NCBI RefSeq assembly: GCF_002933775.1
Contig: NZ_BEWV01000215.1
Location: forward strand, 1-64,000
DNA length: 64,000 nt
Origin: Prevotella sp. MGM1
GTDB taxonomy: Bacteria; Bacteroidota; Bacteroidia; Bacteroidales; Bacteroidaceae
Direction of reading: 5' to 3'
A model generated the notes under the pieces. That model ran no database searches. It had not been told where the DNA came from and saw only the letters and a program-made list of their open reading frames with translations. This document shows positions 25,026 through 34,175 of this stretch, piece after piece. Each line of letters starts with the position of its first letter. The stretch's first letter is position 1. The translations under genes were made by a program, and so were the position numbers.

Positions 25026-25637
25026 ATGTTAACAAGTACACAGTACAAGAATTTGGCGCTGCAATCACTTAACAGCAAGTGGGGCAAAGGCGCAATCGTG
25101 ACATTCATCTACCTTGCCGTTTCTGGCGCATTGTCTTCTTTCGATTTTATCAAGGAAGGCTTGGGTTCCGTTATCTCTCTTTTGGTCGGATTGCCCCTCG
25201 CATACGGTCTCTACTGCTTCTTCCTCGGGATAAGCCGCGACGAACCTGTGACAAACGGTAATCTGTTCGACGGTTTCAAAGATTTCAAAAGGATATTCCT
25301 CACCACTTTATTGCAGAACATATACACATTGCTGTGGACTTTGCTTCTCATAGTTCCCGGAATAATAAAGAGCTATTCTTACGCCATGACACCGTATGTG
25401 CTCAAAGACAACCCTGAGTTGAGCAACAACGCTGCCATCGAGGAGAGTATGAGAATGATGGAAGGTAAGAAAATGAAGCTGTTCCTGCTCGACCTGAGCT
25501 TCATCGGATGGGCCATTCTCTCTGTCCTGACACTCTGTATCGGTTTCCTTTTCCTCATTCCTTACATATATACGGCACGCGCCCACTTCTATGAGGACGC
25601 GAAGAAAGAGATTGCCGAAGTCGGAGCCATTGACTGA
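25026..25637 (+). CDS. DUF975 family integral membrane protein
   Basis: 203 residues. Features are the opening TSTQYKNLALQSLNSKWGKG, GLPLAYGLYCFFLGISR, TLLQNIYTLLWTLLLIVPGI, KSYSYAMTPYVLKDNPELSN and the end FLIPYIYTARAHFYEDAKKE. These match the DUF975 signature, with about four membrane segments and the conserved YAM-PYI-D motif. Function unknown. It is 9 bp upstream of trmB and 20 bp after ilvE, so probably cotranscribed with them. Confidence 0.85.
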   Translation: MLTSTQYKNLALQSLNSKWGKGAIVTFIYLAVSGALSSFDFIKEGLGSVISLLVGLPLAYGLYCFFLGISRDEPVTNGNLFDGFKDFKRIFLTTLLQNIYTLLWTLLLIVPGIIKSYSYAMTPYVLKDNPELSNNAAIEESMRMMEGKKMKLFLLDLSFIGWAILSVLTLCIGFLFLIPYIYTARAHFYEDAKKEIAEVGAID

Positions 25638-25646
25638 TAAGCGCAG

Positions 25647-26414
25647 ATGAGCAAAGGAAAATTAGAGAAATTCGCCGACATGGCGAAGTACGAGAACGTG
25701 TTCCAATACCCCTATTCGGTAATGGAACACGTTCCTTTTGAGCAGAAAGGCAAGTGGAGAGACTATTTCGGGAACGATAATCCGATAGTACTGGAACTTG
25801 GTTGCGGCAAGGGCGAGTATACCGTGGAACTGGCCAAGCTCTATCCCGACATGAACTTCATAGGCGTAGACATAAAGGGAGCGCGCATGTGGACAGGAGC
25901 CACGCAGGCTCTCGACGAGCGACTGGCCAACGTGGCTTTCCTGCGCACCAACATCGAAATCATCGATCGCTTCTTCGGTGAAGGCGAGGTGCAGGAGATA
26001 TGGCTCACGTTCAGCGACCCGCAGATGAAAAACCCACGCAAGAGACTGTCGAGCACATACTTCCTCGAACGGTACAGACGCTTCCTGAAAGACGGCGGTA
26101 CGATACATATCAAAACAGACTCGAACTTCCTGTTCACATACACCACATACATGGTGGAGCACAACGGCCTGCCGGTGCTGTTCCGGACGGAAGACCTCTA
26201 TCATACCGATGGTATCGACGAGCAGACCAAAAAGATACTCGGCATACGCACATACTACGAGTCGATGTGGATAGAACGCGGACTGAACATCAGATACATG
26301 AAGTTTGCCCTGCCCGCCGCGGGCGCCCTGACAGAGCCGGACGTGGAGATACCGCTCGACGAATACCGGAGCTACAAAAGGCCTAAGCGGAGCGGACTGG
26401 CCACAAGCAAATAA
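25647..26414 (+). CDS. trmB: tRNA (guanine-N7-)-methyltransferase
   Basis: 255 residues. SAM-binding motif [20 protein letters not shown], then [14 protein letters not shown], and the family signature [20 protein letters not shown], where Asp and Pro lie at the active site, followed by [19 protein letters not shown]. It methylates G46 in the variable loop of tRNAs. The C-terminus carries a polar tail of about 35 residues ([13 protein letters not shown]) beyond the usual core. It is the last gene of the ilvE-DUF975-trmB group. Confidence 0.93.
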   Translation: MSKGKLEKFADMAKYENVFQYPYSVMEHVPFEQKGKWRDYFGNDNPIVLELGCGKGEYTVELAKLYPDMNFIGVDIKGARMWTGATQALDERLANVAFLRTNIEIIDRFFGEGEVQEIWLTFSDPQMKNPRKRLSSTYFLERYRRFLKDGGTIHIKTDSNFLFTYTTYMVEHNGLPVLFRTEDLYHTDGIDEQTKKILGIRTYYESMWIERGLNIRYMKFALPAAGALTEPDVEIPLDEYRSYKRPKRSGLATSK

Positions 26415-26589
26415 ACCGACGCCGGAAACCGACGCCACCGGGGCGGCACGCCCTGCCATATAAAGACAATCCGCCCATTGCCGGATACAGGCATACCGAT
26501 TTGAGGTATATTGAAACGTAAAAAGCCGAAAAGCGGTGAAAGAGCCATAACGGCACGGTATTTGCCTGCACACGGTAAACAAATAAACA

Positions 26590-27702
26590 ATGAATGAAAT
26601 GACACTATATCCCAAACTGATTCTCGACGCACTGGCAACAGTGACCTATCCGGGTACCAAGAAGAACCTTGTGGAAAGCGAGATGGTAGCCGACACGCCA
26701 TCAATCAACGGCATGGCGGTGAAAATAGTACTGCTGTTCCCGCGCGACACGGACCCGTTTCTAAAATCGACGGTGAAAGCCGCAGAGGCAGCCATACACT
26801 ACCACGTGGGCAAAGACGTGCAGGTGACAATCGAAACGGAGTTCAAGTCGAAACCACGCCCTGAGGTAGGCAAGCTCCTGCCTCAGGTGAAAAACATCAT
26901 AGCCGTAAGTTCAGGCAAGGGCGGAGTGGGCAAAAGCACCGTAGCCGCCAACCTGGCAATAGCCCTGGCAAAGCTCGGTTACAAGGTGGGACTGCTCGAC
27001 GCCGACATCTTCGGCCCGTCAATGCCAAAGATGTTCCACGTAGAGGACGAGCGGCCTTATGCCACGGAGAAAGACGGCCGCCAGTTGATCGTGCCCATAG
27101 AGAAATACGGCGTGAAGCTGCTGAGCATCGGTTTCTTCGTCAATCCCGACACGGCCACCCTCTGGCGCGGCGGGATGGCGAGCAACGCGCTTAAACAGCT
27201 CATCGGCGATGCCGACTGGGGAGAGCTCGACTACTTCGTCATCGACACCCCGCCGGGCACGAGCGACATACATCTGACCCTCCTCCAAACGCTCGCCATC
27301 ACGGGAGCCGTAATCGTCAGCACGCCACAGAGCGTGGCGCTGGCCGATGCCCGCAAGGGAATAGACATGTACAAGAACGACAAAGTGAACGTGCCAATAC
27401 TCGGACTGGTGGAGAACATGGCATGGTTCACGCCGGCCGAACTGCCCGAAAACAAGTACTACATATTCGGAAAGGAAGGCTGCAAAAAGCTCGCCGATGA
27501 GATGGGAACGCCCCTGCTTGCCCAGATACCGCTCGTACAGAGCATCTGCGAGAGCGGCGACGACGGCGAACCGGCAGCCACCAAACCCGACACCGCCACG
27601 GGGCAGGCGTTTCTCGGCTTTGCCCAAGCCGTGGTCACGGTGACCAACAGGCGAAACAAAGAGCAAGACCCGACACGAATAGTGAAGGTCAGCAGACAAT
27701 GA
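26590..27702 (+). CDS. apbC: Mrp/NBP35-family ATPase, iron-sulfur cluster carrier
   Basis: 370 residues. The N-terminal 95 residues are a DUF59/MIP18-like domain, followed by a deviant Walker A SSGKGGVGKSTVAANLA near residue 106, then LLDADIFGPSMP, SIGFFV, and DYFVIDTPPGTSDIHLTL. Carriers of this family bind a bridging 4Fe-4S cluster and pass it to apoproteins. The CxxC near the end of many homologues is not obvious here: only one Cys lies near GKEGCKKLAD, and another (SICESG) is far off, so cluster binding may use a different arrangement. A strong terminator follows. Confidence 0.9.
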   Translation: MNEMTLYPKLILDALATVTYPGTKKNLVESEMVADTPSINGMAVKIVLLFPRDTDPFLKSTVKAAEAAIHYHVGKDVQVTIETEFKSKPRPEVGKLLPQVKNIIAVSSGKGGVGKSTVAANLAIALAKLGYKVGLLDADIFGPSMPKMFHVEDERPYATEKDGRQLIVPIEKYGVKLLSIGFFVNPDTATLWRGGMASNALKQLIGDADWGELDYFVIDTPPGTSDIHLTLLQTLAITGAVIVSTPQSVALADARKGIDMYKNDKVNVPILGLVENMAWFTPAELPENKYYIFGKEGCKKLADEMGTPLLAQIPLVQSICESGDDGEPAATKPDTATGQAFLGFAQAVVTVTNRRNKEQDPTRIVKVSRQ

Positions 27703-27751
27703 CAAACGGCCGTGGCCGGTCTTCCGGCAGTCGGCAAAAAAATGAACATCC

Positions 27752-27795
27752 ACAACAAAAAATCCGCAGTGTCATCTGCGGATTTTTTTGTTGTC
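27752..27795 (+). terminator. Rho-independent terminator of apbC
   Basis: The stem pairs ACAACAAAAAATCCGCAG with CTGCGGATTTTTTTGTTGT (one-base bulge) around a short TGTCAT loop. The uridine run lies in the 3' arm. It sits 50 bp past the stop codon. Confidence 0.85.
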
Positions 27796-28006
27796 GTGCC
27801 ATCACGCATTCCCTATATGCCACTCATGTCCCGGACACATATCCATACATCGACATCGGAAACACGGCAAAAGATGATTTCCGTATAAAAAAAATCATAA
27901 AAAAACGCTCTCTTTTTTTCTTGAAATAGAATTTCAAAACGCTACACACACATATACACAACACGATAGCGGGAGTGCCGCATACCGCCTAAAGACCGTT
28001 TCTTTT

Positions 28007-28113
28007 GCAACGGGACGCTCCTTGGAACGCGTTCAGCAATTGATTGCACTGCGTTTAGCCGCCCGTTGCAACCCAACGGGCGGCTAAACGCAAGGCAATA
28101 AGATACCCGTTGC
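28007..28113. repeat. Intergenic repeat copy 2 with a 19-bp perfect palindrome
   Basis: GCAACGGGACGC (28007-28018), a perfect 19-bp hairpin (28050-28068 with 28074-28092, 5-nt loop; TGCGTTTAGCCGCCCGTTG), and GATACCCGTTGC (28102-28113). The motifs GCAACGGGAYRC and GCGTTTAG are shared with the copies at 5149-5254 and 45430-45512. The rest of the 27.8-28.4 kb gap holds no supported gene. Confidence 0.75.
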
Positions 28114-28369
28114 ATAAAAAATATCGGACAGACGCAACATGACTGGCGTAAAATCCAGGTCTTACATACGTATCGCCCTGACTGACAACCGTTTGTGTAA
28201 AACAGCGAAATACGGCGATATTTTCGGGCACGTGAGTCATATTTCAGAAAGACAAGAATATAAACAGCATATTGTAAACATTATTCACAATCAAGGAACA
28301 ACTGTTTTATTTAAGTTTAAAAAACTTTAATTTCTCTCTCCACAAAAGCGTTATAGAATAATTTATAAG

Positions 28370-28377
28370 TAACTTTG
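28370..28377 (+). promoter_or_regulatory. -7 box TAACTTTG for the 28-35 kb glycan cluster
   Basis: Perfect TAnnTTTG followed by C, 45 bp upstream of the first gene of the polysaccharide cluster. The -33 region lacks TTTG. Confidence 0.5.
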
Positions 28378-28421
28378 CAATTTGATAAAACCAAATCTTC
28401 ATAATCTAAAAACATACAGAC

Positions 28422-29369
28422 ATGGGCATACCCATCTCTAAAAAATTTGCCATCACCGGAGTAGCTGGATACATAGCTCCGAGACATCTGAAAGCAATGA
28501 AAGCATTGGATGCGGAACTGACCGTCGCCCATGATCTTTTCGACAGCGTGGGAATAATGGACAGCTACTTCCCGAACGCATATTTCACTACCGACGCCGA
28601 TGATTTCAAAAGACATATCGCCACCGGAAATACAGATTTTCTCACGGTGTGCACCCCTAACCACCTTCATTGCAGCCATGTGATAGGCGGACTGCAAACG
28701 GGCAACGACGTGATATGCGAGAAACCGCTCGCCACCACGCCCGAAGAACTGCAAATGATGGACGACTGCCGGAAGGCATGCGGACACCAGGTATGGACGA
28801 TATTGCAGCTAAGGCATCACCCCGAAATAATAAGGCTGAAACAGGCGGTGGACGGCGACACACGGAAAGCCACGCACGACATAGACCTGACCTACATAAC
28901 GCCAAGAGGAAGCTGGTATGCGGCGTCATGGAAAGGCGACCGCACGAAAAGCGGCGGACTGGTGGCGAATATCGGCATACACTTCATCGACATGCTCAAC
29001 TGGATATTCGGCGAAACGGAACAGGTGGTGATGCACCACTATTCGGCAGACAGCGCTGCCGGAATGCTATACATGAAAAAAGCGCGAGTAAGGTTTTTCC
29101 TGAGCATCAACCCGGCGCACAGGCCGGTGCCGGCAGACAACATTATGACGCCATACAGGAGCATATCCATAGACGGGGCGGAGATCGACTTCACAAACGG
29201 GTTTACCGATCTGCACACCGCCAGCTACGAACATATATTGAAAGGCGAGGGCTTCACTATAGAAGACACGGCCATGGCCGTAAAGACACTGCAAGCCATA
29301 AACGGAGCCGAGCCGAAAGGGTTCGCAGGCGACTATCATCAGGTGGCGAAAACAAAAATAACGGAGTGA
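28422..29369 (+). CDS. Gfo/Idh/MocA oxidoreductase, WlbA/WbpB-like
   Basis: 315 residues. N-terminal Rossmann fold (KKFAITGVAGYIAPRHLKAM), the NAD-binding VCTPNHLHCSHV, and EKPLATT with the EKP motif characteristic of Gfo/Idh/MocA enzymes; VANIGIHFIDMLNWIFG carries the family's catalytic histidine. It closely resembles WlbA/WbpB, which oxidises C3 of UDP-N-acetylglucosaminuronic acid. The aminotransferase, N-acetyltransferase and 6-dehydrogenase of that pathway follow directly. The start ATG is the first in the frame, 45 bp after a -7 box. Confidence 0.9.
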   Translation: MGIPISKKFAITGVAGYIAPRHLKAMKALDAELTVAHDLFDSVGIMDSYFPNAYFTTDADDFKRHIATGNTDFLTVCTPNHLHCSHVIGGLQTGNDVICEKPLATTPEELQMMDDCRKACGHQVWTILQLRHHPEIIRLKQAVDGDTRKATHDIDLTYITPRGSWYAASWKGDRTKSGGLVANIGIHFIDMLNWIFGETEQVVMHHYSADSAAGMLYMKKARVRFFLSINPAHRPVPADNIMTPYRSISIDGAEIDFTNGFTDLHTASYEHILKGEGFTIEDTAMAVKTLQAINGAEPKGFAGDYHQVAKTKITE

Positions 29370-29428
29370 CCGGCCACCTTGCGACAACTGAAAAAAGTTT
29401 TTATAAATCATACGCCTCAATCGGTTTC

Positions 29429-30916
29429 ATGCACAACACGGACATTAAAATGGCAGACCTGTACTGCCAGTACACTGATACGGCCGGAAGTATAGACAAA
29501 GCCATAAAAGAGGTTATTGCCAACTCGGACTTTATCAAGGGCGAAGCCGTAGGGGAACTCGAAAGCAGGCTTGCCGGACTTCTGGACACAAAACACTGCA
29601 TCACGTGCGGCAACGGCACCGACGCGCTATTCATCTCGATGATGGCGACCGGCATCGGACAAGGCGACGAGGTGATAGTGCCGGCATTCTCGTTCGGTGC
29701 CGTGGCGGAAGCCGTGGCCCTGCTCGGCGGCACACCCGTATTCGCCGACGTGGAGGCTGACACGTTCAACATGTCTGCCGACAGTGCCGAACGCATGATA
29801 ACACCACGCACGAAAGCCATCGTACCGGTACACTTGTTCGGACAGCCGTGCGACATGGCGGCTATTAACGACATGGCGGCACGACACGGACTGACGGTAA
29901 TAGAGGACAACGCACAGTCTCTCGGCTCGGAGTGCTTTTTTCCGGACGGCACACGCAAATACTCCGGCACGGCAGGACACATCGGATGTACGTCTTTCTT
30001 CCCGTCGAAACCGCTCGGATGCTTCGGAGACGGCGGAGCCATGTTCACCGACGACGACAGGCTGGCCGAACGCATGCGGGCATTGTCCAATCACGGACAG
30101 ATACGCAAATACAACCATCTGCATGTCGGCGTAAATTCAAGACTGGATACAATACAGGCGGCCGTATTGCTTGCCAAACTGGGACATATTGGCGAATGGA
30201 CCGCAAAACGCCGCAAAGCCGCCGAGTACTACACGGCCGGGCTGGCAGGACTCGACGGAACCATCATCACGCCGGCCACACCGCCACACGGCACGCACGT
30301 ATATCATCAGTATACGATAAGGCTTACCGACGGCAACAGCCGGGACGCACTGAAAAACAAACTGGCCGAAGCCGGAATACCGTCAATGATATACTATCCG
30401 ATGCCGCTGACGGAACAACCGGCATACAAGAATATATGCCTGTCGGACAGGGGCGTGACACAGGCCGCCAAACTGTCGGAAACAGTGCTCTCGCTGCCGA
30501 TGCACAGCGGACTTAAAAAAGAACATCAAGACACGATAATAGGCGTGATACGCCAATTCTGTAGGGGGGGGGGTAAAAATAAGGCAAGTCGGATAAACAG
30601 ACGACAAGGCCCACGAAAACATATACGGAGACCGTATATTCGCACTACCCGAGATACCTATATCAAACTAATAATACAAACATATTATTACAATGACAGG
30701 ATATTTTATCCACCCGACCTCAATAATAGACGACGGCGCCATGATAGGCGACGGTTGCAGGATATGGCACTTCTCTCATATAATGGGAGACACGGTGCTC
30801 GGCGCATCGTGCAACATAGGGCAAAACGTGATGATTGCCTCAGGAGCACGGCTTGGCAACAACGTGAAAGTACAGAACAACGTATCCGTATACTCGGGTG
30901 TGACGTGCGAGGATGA
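29429..30916 (+). CDS. DegT/DnrJ sugar aminotransferase, WbpE/WlbC-like, with poly-G read-through tail
   Basis: PLP enzyme aminating the 3-keto UDP-GlcNAc-uronate. PLP-lysine motif FFPSKPLGCFGDGGA, phosphate loop CGNGTDAL, Asp motif EDNAQSLGSE, and the DLYCQY-type opening. The conserved protein ends near 30563 (about 378 residues, normal for WbpE). A G10 tract (30564-30573) follows, and the frame as given stays open to 30916, overlapping the next gene by 224 bp with a basic, unconserved tail. With one more G the frame would stop immediately after Arg-Gly-Gly-Gly; with one fewer it would stop within about ten codons. So either the tract varies or the base count is a sequencing error. ATGs at 29429 and 29450 are both possible starts. 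Confidence 0.8.
   Translation: MHNTDIKMADLYCQYTDTAGSIDKAIKEVIANSDFIKGEAVGELESRLAGLLDTKHCITCGNGTDALFISMMATGIGQGDEVIVPAFSFGAVAEAVALLGGTPVFADVEADTFNMSADSAERMITPRTKAIVPVHLFGQPCDMAAINDMAARHGLTVIEDNAQSLGSECFFPDGTRKYSGTAGHIGCTSFFPSKPLGCFGDGGAMFTDDDRLAERMRALSNHGQIRKYNHLHVGVNSRLDTIQAAVLLAKLGHIGEWTAKRRKAAEYYTAGLAGLDGTIITPATPPHGTHVYHQYTIRLTDGNSRDALKNKLAEAGIPSMIYYPMPLTEQPAYKNICLSDRGVTQAAKLSETVLSLPMHSGLKKEHQDTIIGVIRQFCRGGGKNKASRINRRQGPRKHIRRPYIRTTRDTYIKLIIQTYYYNDRIFYPPDLNNRRRRHDRRRLQDMALLSYNGRHGARRIVQHRAKRDDCLRSTAWQQRESTEQRIRILGCDVRG
30564..30573 (+). repeat. Poly-G (G10) tract at the 3' end of the aminotransferase gene
   Basis: Ten consecutive G, directly at the point where family similarity ends. Tract length sets the reading frame and hence where the aminotransferase stops (see that entry). 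Homopolymers of this length are prone to slippage in replication and to sequencing error. Confidence 0.85.
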
Positions 30917-31271
30917 CGTGTTTCTCGGTCCGTCGTGCGTGTTCACGAACATCAAAAACCCAAGAAGCGCCGTTTCAAGACGCGGTAAATACGAAAGGAC
31001 AATAGTGCGCAAAGGAGCCACGATAGGGGCGAACGCCACTGTCGGCTGCGGAATAGAGATAGGAAAGTATGCTTTCATCTGCGCAGGTGCCGTGGTGACA
31101 AAGTCGGTGCCGGCCTACGCAAGGATGATGGGAGTGCCGGCACGACAGACAGGATGGATGAGCCGATGCGGCCGCAAACTGGTATTCGACGAGAAAGGAG
31201 AGGCCGTTTGCGACGAGTCGGGACTGAAATACGTATTAAAGGAGGGCACAGTGTATGAAGTGGAGCAATGA
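30693..31271 (+). CDS. Nucleotide-sugar N-acetyltransferase, WbpD/WlbB-like
   Basis: 192 residues; a left-handed beta-helix with hexapeptide repeats (IIDDGAMIGDGCRIWHFSHI, SCNIGQNVMIASGARLGNNV, CEDDVFLGPSCVFTNIKNPR). WHFSHI and the loop FTNIKNPRS carry the Asn and Arg/Phe residues of the WbpD/WlbB active site, which acetylates the 3-amino group of UDP-2-acetamido-3-amino-uronate. The ending VPAYARMMGVPARQTGWMSR is the family terminus. It overlaps the aminotransferase read-through frame at its start and the dehydrogenase gene by 17 bp at its end. Confidence 0.93.
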   Translation: MTGYFIHPTSIIDDGAMIGDGCRIWHFSHIMGDTVLGASCNIGQNVMIASGARLGNNVKVQNNVSVYSGVTCEDDVFLGPSCVFTNIKNPRSAVSRRGKYERTIVRKGATIGANATVGCGIEIGKYAFICAGAVVTKSVPAYARMMGVPARQTGWMSRCGRKLVFDEKGEAVCDESGLKYVLKEGTVYEVEQ

Positions 31272-32538
31272 CACGGCATTGAGACGGCTTACAAACGGCG
31301 AGACGGCAATTGCCGTAATCGGTCTCGGCTACGTGGGACTGCCCGCGGCGATGTGCTTCGCCGGAAAGTTCAAAGTCATAGGCTACGACATCAATGGCAA
31401 AAGAATAAAAACACTGAAAGAAAAACACGGCACGGCAAACGGCAACATACTGTTTACCGACAGGGAAGAGGAACTGGATAAAGCATCGTTCCACATAATA
31501 ACCGTACCCACACCGACAGACAGTGACAACAAGCCCGACCTGGCACCGCTGCTCGACGCCACAAAGACGGTGGCACGGCACATAAAGCCGGGAGACTGCG
31601 TGGTGTACGAATCGACCGTGCACCCGGGATGTACCGAAGACACGTGCGTACCAATCATCGAGAGATATTCGGGACTGGAACAAGGAAAGGATTTCAAGAC
31701 CGGATACTCACCGGAACGCATAAACCCTAACGACACACGACACCAGTTCAGCAACACACCGAAAATAGTATCGGGCAACGATGCCGACGCGCTCGAACTG
31801 ATATCAAACATTTATTCGTCAGTCATAGACTCACAAGTGCACCGCGCACCGTGCATAAAAGTGGCGGAAGCGTCGAAGATGCTCGAAAACGCACAGCGAA
31901 ACGTGAACATCGCTCTGATGAACGAGATGTCAGTACTGTTCTCGCGGACAGGCATTGAAATGCGTGACGTACTGGAAGCCGCGGCCACCAAATGGAATTT
32001 CGCACGATACACGCCGGGACTTGTGGGCGGACACTGTATCCCGGTAGACCCGCACTACCTCCTGGCGTTTGCCGACAAGGCGGGAGTGGAAACACCGGTA
32101 CTAAGAACATGCTGCGGAGTGAACGACAATATGGCGCGATATGTGGCAGAATCACTGATCGGCCTCATACGGACAACCGGCAGAAACCCCGAGGAGGCAA
32201 GAGCATTGATAATGGGATTTACGTACAAGGAGAATGTCGGCGACATACGAAACACGCTTACAGCAGAAATTTTCAATATACTGACCAAAGCCGGCATAGC
32301 CACCGACATAACGGACCCGCATGCAGATCCGAAAGAAGTATCGGCCATGTACGGCATAACGCTTGCCGCTGAGCCGACCGGCAAATATGACATCATAGCA
32401 ATAACGGTGGCTCATGATGAATACAAAGCGCTCGATGAGGATTATTTTATCGGGTTGTCGGATGGTAACGCCGTGCTCGCCGATATAAAATGGATATATA
32501 AAGACAAGATAAAGTCACTGAGATATTGGAGCCTTTGA
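31255..32538 (+). CDS. UDP-sugar 6-dehydrogenase, WbpA-like
   Basis: 427 residues; a nucleotide-sugar dehydrogenase with AVIGLGYVGLPAAMCFAG (NAD), VPTPTDSDNKPDLAPL, ESTVHPGCTED, the Lys/Asn helix AEASKMLENAQRNVNIALMN, and the catalytic Cys in GGHCIPVDPHYLL. It oxidises C6 of UDP-GlcNAc (or UDP-GalNAc) to the uronate, the first step of the wbp pathway whose other enzymes precede it. It overlaps the acetyltransferase gene by 17 bp. WbpI, the C2 epimerase, is not here, so the end product predicted is the UDP-diacetamido-glucuronic form rather than the manno form. Confidence 0.93.
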   Translation: MKWSNDTALRRLTNGETAIAVIGLGYVGLPAAMCFAGKFKVIGYDINGKRIKTLKEKHGTANGNILFTDREEELDKASFHIITVPTPTDSDNKPDLAPLLDATKTVARHIKPGDCVVYESTVHPGCTEDTCVPIIERYSGLEQGKDFKTGYSPERINPNDTRHQFSNTPKIVSGNDADALELISNIYSSVIDSQVHRAPCIKVAEASKMLENAQRNVNIALMNEMSVLFSRTGIEMRDVLEAAATKWNFARYTPGLVGGHCIPVDPHYLLAFADKAGVETPVLRTCCGVNDNMARYVAESLIGLIRTTGRNPEEARALIMGFTYKENVGDIRNTLTAEIFNILTKAGIATDITDPHADPKEVSAMYGITLAAEPTGKYDIIAITVAHDEYKALDEDYFIGLSDGNAVLADIKWIYKDKIKSLRYWSL

Positions 32539-32552
32539 GATAAACCAGTTGT

Positions 32553-34148
32553 ATGTTTAAATTCGTCCGTATGCCAGAAACGCAGAGTCTACCACTACGA
32601 CCGAACCGTGATACAACCGACCGCATGGCAAAAGAAAATACCGGTAACAGCCGCACCGTACAGGCCTCGTGGCTCACTCTGGCCGGATTTATGTCGCTGA
32701 GCGTAGGTATTATAACGGCAGCCATACTCAGCCGGTTCATGACAAAATCGGAATACGGCACATACCGACAGGTCATTTACATATACTCCACACTGCTGAT
32801 AATATTCTCACTGGGACTGCCGAAGGCATACTCTTATTTCCTCGCACGGATACCGAGAGACGAGGGCCTTGACATGGTGAAGAAAATAAGCATGCTGTTT
32901 ATCGGCATGGCAGCCGTCTTTTCCGCCGTATTGCTGTTTGGCGCCGACACTATAGCCGGCCTGCTGGGCAACCCTCTGCTTGCCGAGAACCTTAGATACT
33001 TCGCCGTCACCCCCATACTCCTCATGCCGGTGATGGGTGTGGAGAACGTACTGACGGTATACAAGATGTCTCGTGTGGTGGCTGTATATGCCACCGTAAG
33101 CAGGCTCTTCATGATTATATGCACCGTATTGCCGGTGGTAATGATAAAAGCTGACGCCACACACGCCGTCATCGGATTTGTAGTCTCGTCGGTGATAACC
33201 TGCATTTCGGGATACATTCTGATAAGACTTCCGTTCCGAAATACGGTCCAAAGAAAGACAAAAACAGGATTAAAGGAAATCATAAGGTTCTCCAAGCCCG
33301 TATTTACTACGACCGTTTACGGATTTGTCATCAGTTCGACAAGTCTTTTTTTCGTAGGAAGATACTTCGGCGCCGAAGAGTTCGCGATGTTCGCCAACGG
33401 TTACAAGGAACTTCCGTTCGCAGGAATGATAATCAGCGCAGCCACCGCCGTGCTGCTTCCCGAATTCTCAAAGATGCAAAAAACAGGAGCCATGAACCGC
33501 GAGTTCATATCCCTGTGGAAATCGGTCGTATACAAATCGCTCTCCGTGATATGCCCGTTGTCGCTCTTCTGCTGCGTATTCGCAAAGGATATAATATGCA
33601 CCATATACGGAACGGAATACTCAGACGCGTCGGTATTGTTTCAGATCATCACGATGATAAACCTCACATACGTCATGCCGTACAACACTATCATGCTCGC
33701 ACTTGACAGAGGCAAAGAGCTGGCGCGTGCCTATATGCTGGCGGCGGCACTGATAGTGGGGCTGAATATAATGTCTGTAAGCCTGTCTTTCCACTCCATC
33801 GCACTGATAGCCGTGATACACACATCGTGTATCCTTCTATGCAGGGCAATGCTCATGGCCGTCATTTCACGGTCGTTGAATACCACTGTCGCCAAACTCG
33901 TGCCGTGGAAAAAGAGCATCAGAATACTCACCGCCTCGGCGGCGGCATGTCTCATCGCCGTATTTACGAGATATCTGCTCGGCAATATGCACGGAATAGC
34001 AGGTCTGACGACAGGTTTCTGCATTTTCATCATGACATACTGCTTCATCGCCGGCATGGCGAAAATCGACTACAAAGAGATTTTCCGGCCTATAATATCA
34101 AGGATCGGAATATACAAAAACAACATATCCGATGCCGGATATGCCTGA
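32553..34148 (+). CDS. Polysaccharide flippase (Wzx-like, MOP superfamily)
   Basis: 531 residues with about 12-14 membrane segments (first near residues 40-60, TLAGFMSLSVGIITAAIL, then FMTKSEYGTYRQVIYIYST, a typical Wzx opening). It probably moves an undecaprenyl-linked repeat unit across the inner membrane. It starts 14 bp after the dehydrogenase; a second ATG at 32625 would remove 24 polar N-terminal residues and better fits the family. It forms part of the same transcription unit as the glycosyltransferase that follows. Confidence 0.85.
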   Translation: MFKFVRMPETQSLPLRPNRDTTDRMAKENTGNSRTVQASWLTLAGFMSLSVGIITAAILSRFMTKSEYGTYRQVIYIYSTLLIIFSLGLPKAYSYFLARIPRDEGLDMVKKISMLFIGMAAVFSAVLLFGADTIAGLLGNPLLAENLRYFAVTPILLMPVMGVENVLTVYKMSRVVAVYATVSRLFMIICTVLPVVMIKADATHAVIGFVVSSVITCISGYILIRLPFRNTVQRKTKTGLKEIIRFSKPVFTTTVYGFVISSTSLFFVGRYFGAEEFAMFANGYKELPFAGMIISAATAVLLPEFSKMQKTGAMNREFISLWKSVVYKSLSVICPLSLFCCVFAKDIICTIYGTEYSDASVLFQIITMINLTYVMPYNTIMLALDRGKELARAYMLAAALIVGLNIMSVSLSFHSIALIAVIHTSCILLCRAMLMAVISRSLNTTVAKLVPWKKSIRILTASAAACLIAVFTRYLLGNMHGIAGLTTGFCIFIMTYCFIAGMAKIDYKEIFRPIISRIGIYKNNISDAGYA

Positions 34149-34175
34149 AACAGATATTAAATAAACGACAATAAC

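Noticed and set aside
28670-29428. Upstream extension of the aminotransferase frame through the oxidoreductase gene
   Set aside because: The extra N-terminal 250 residues are arginine-rich and lie out of frame inside a well-conserved Gfo/Idh/MocA gene.
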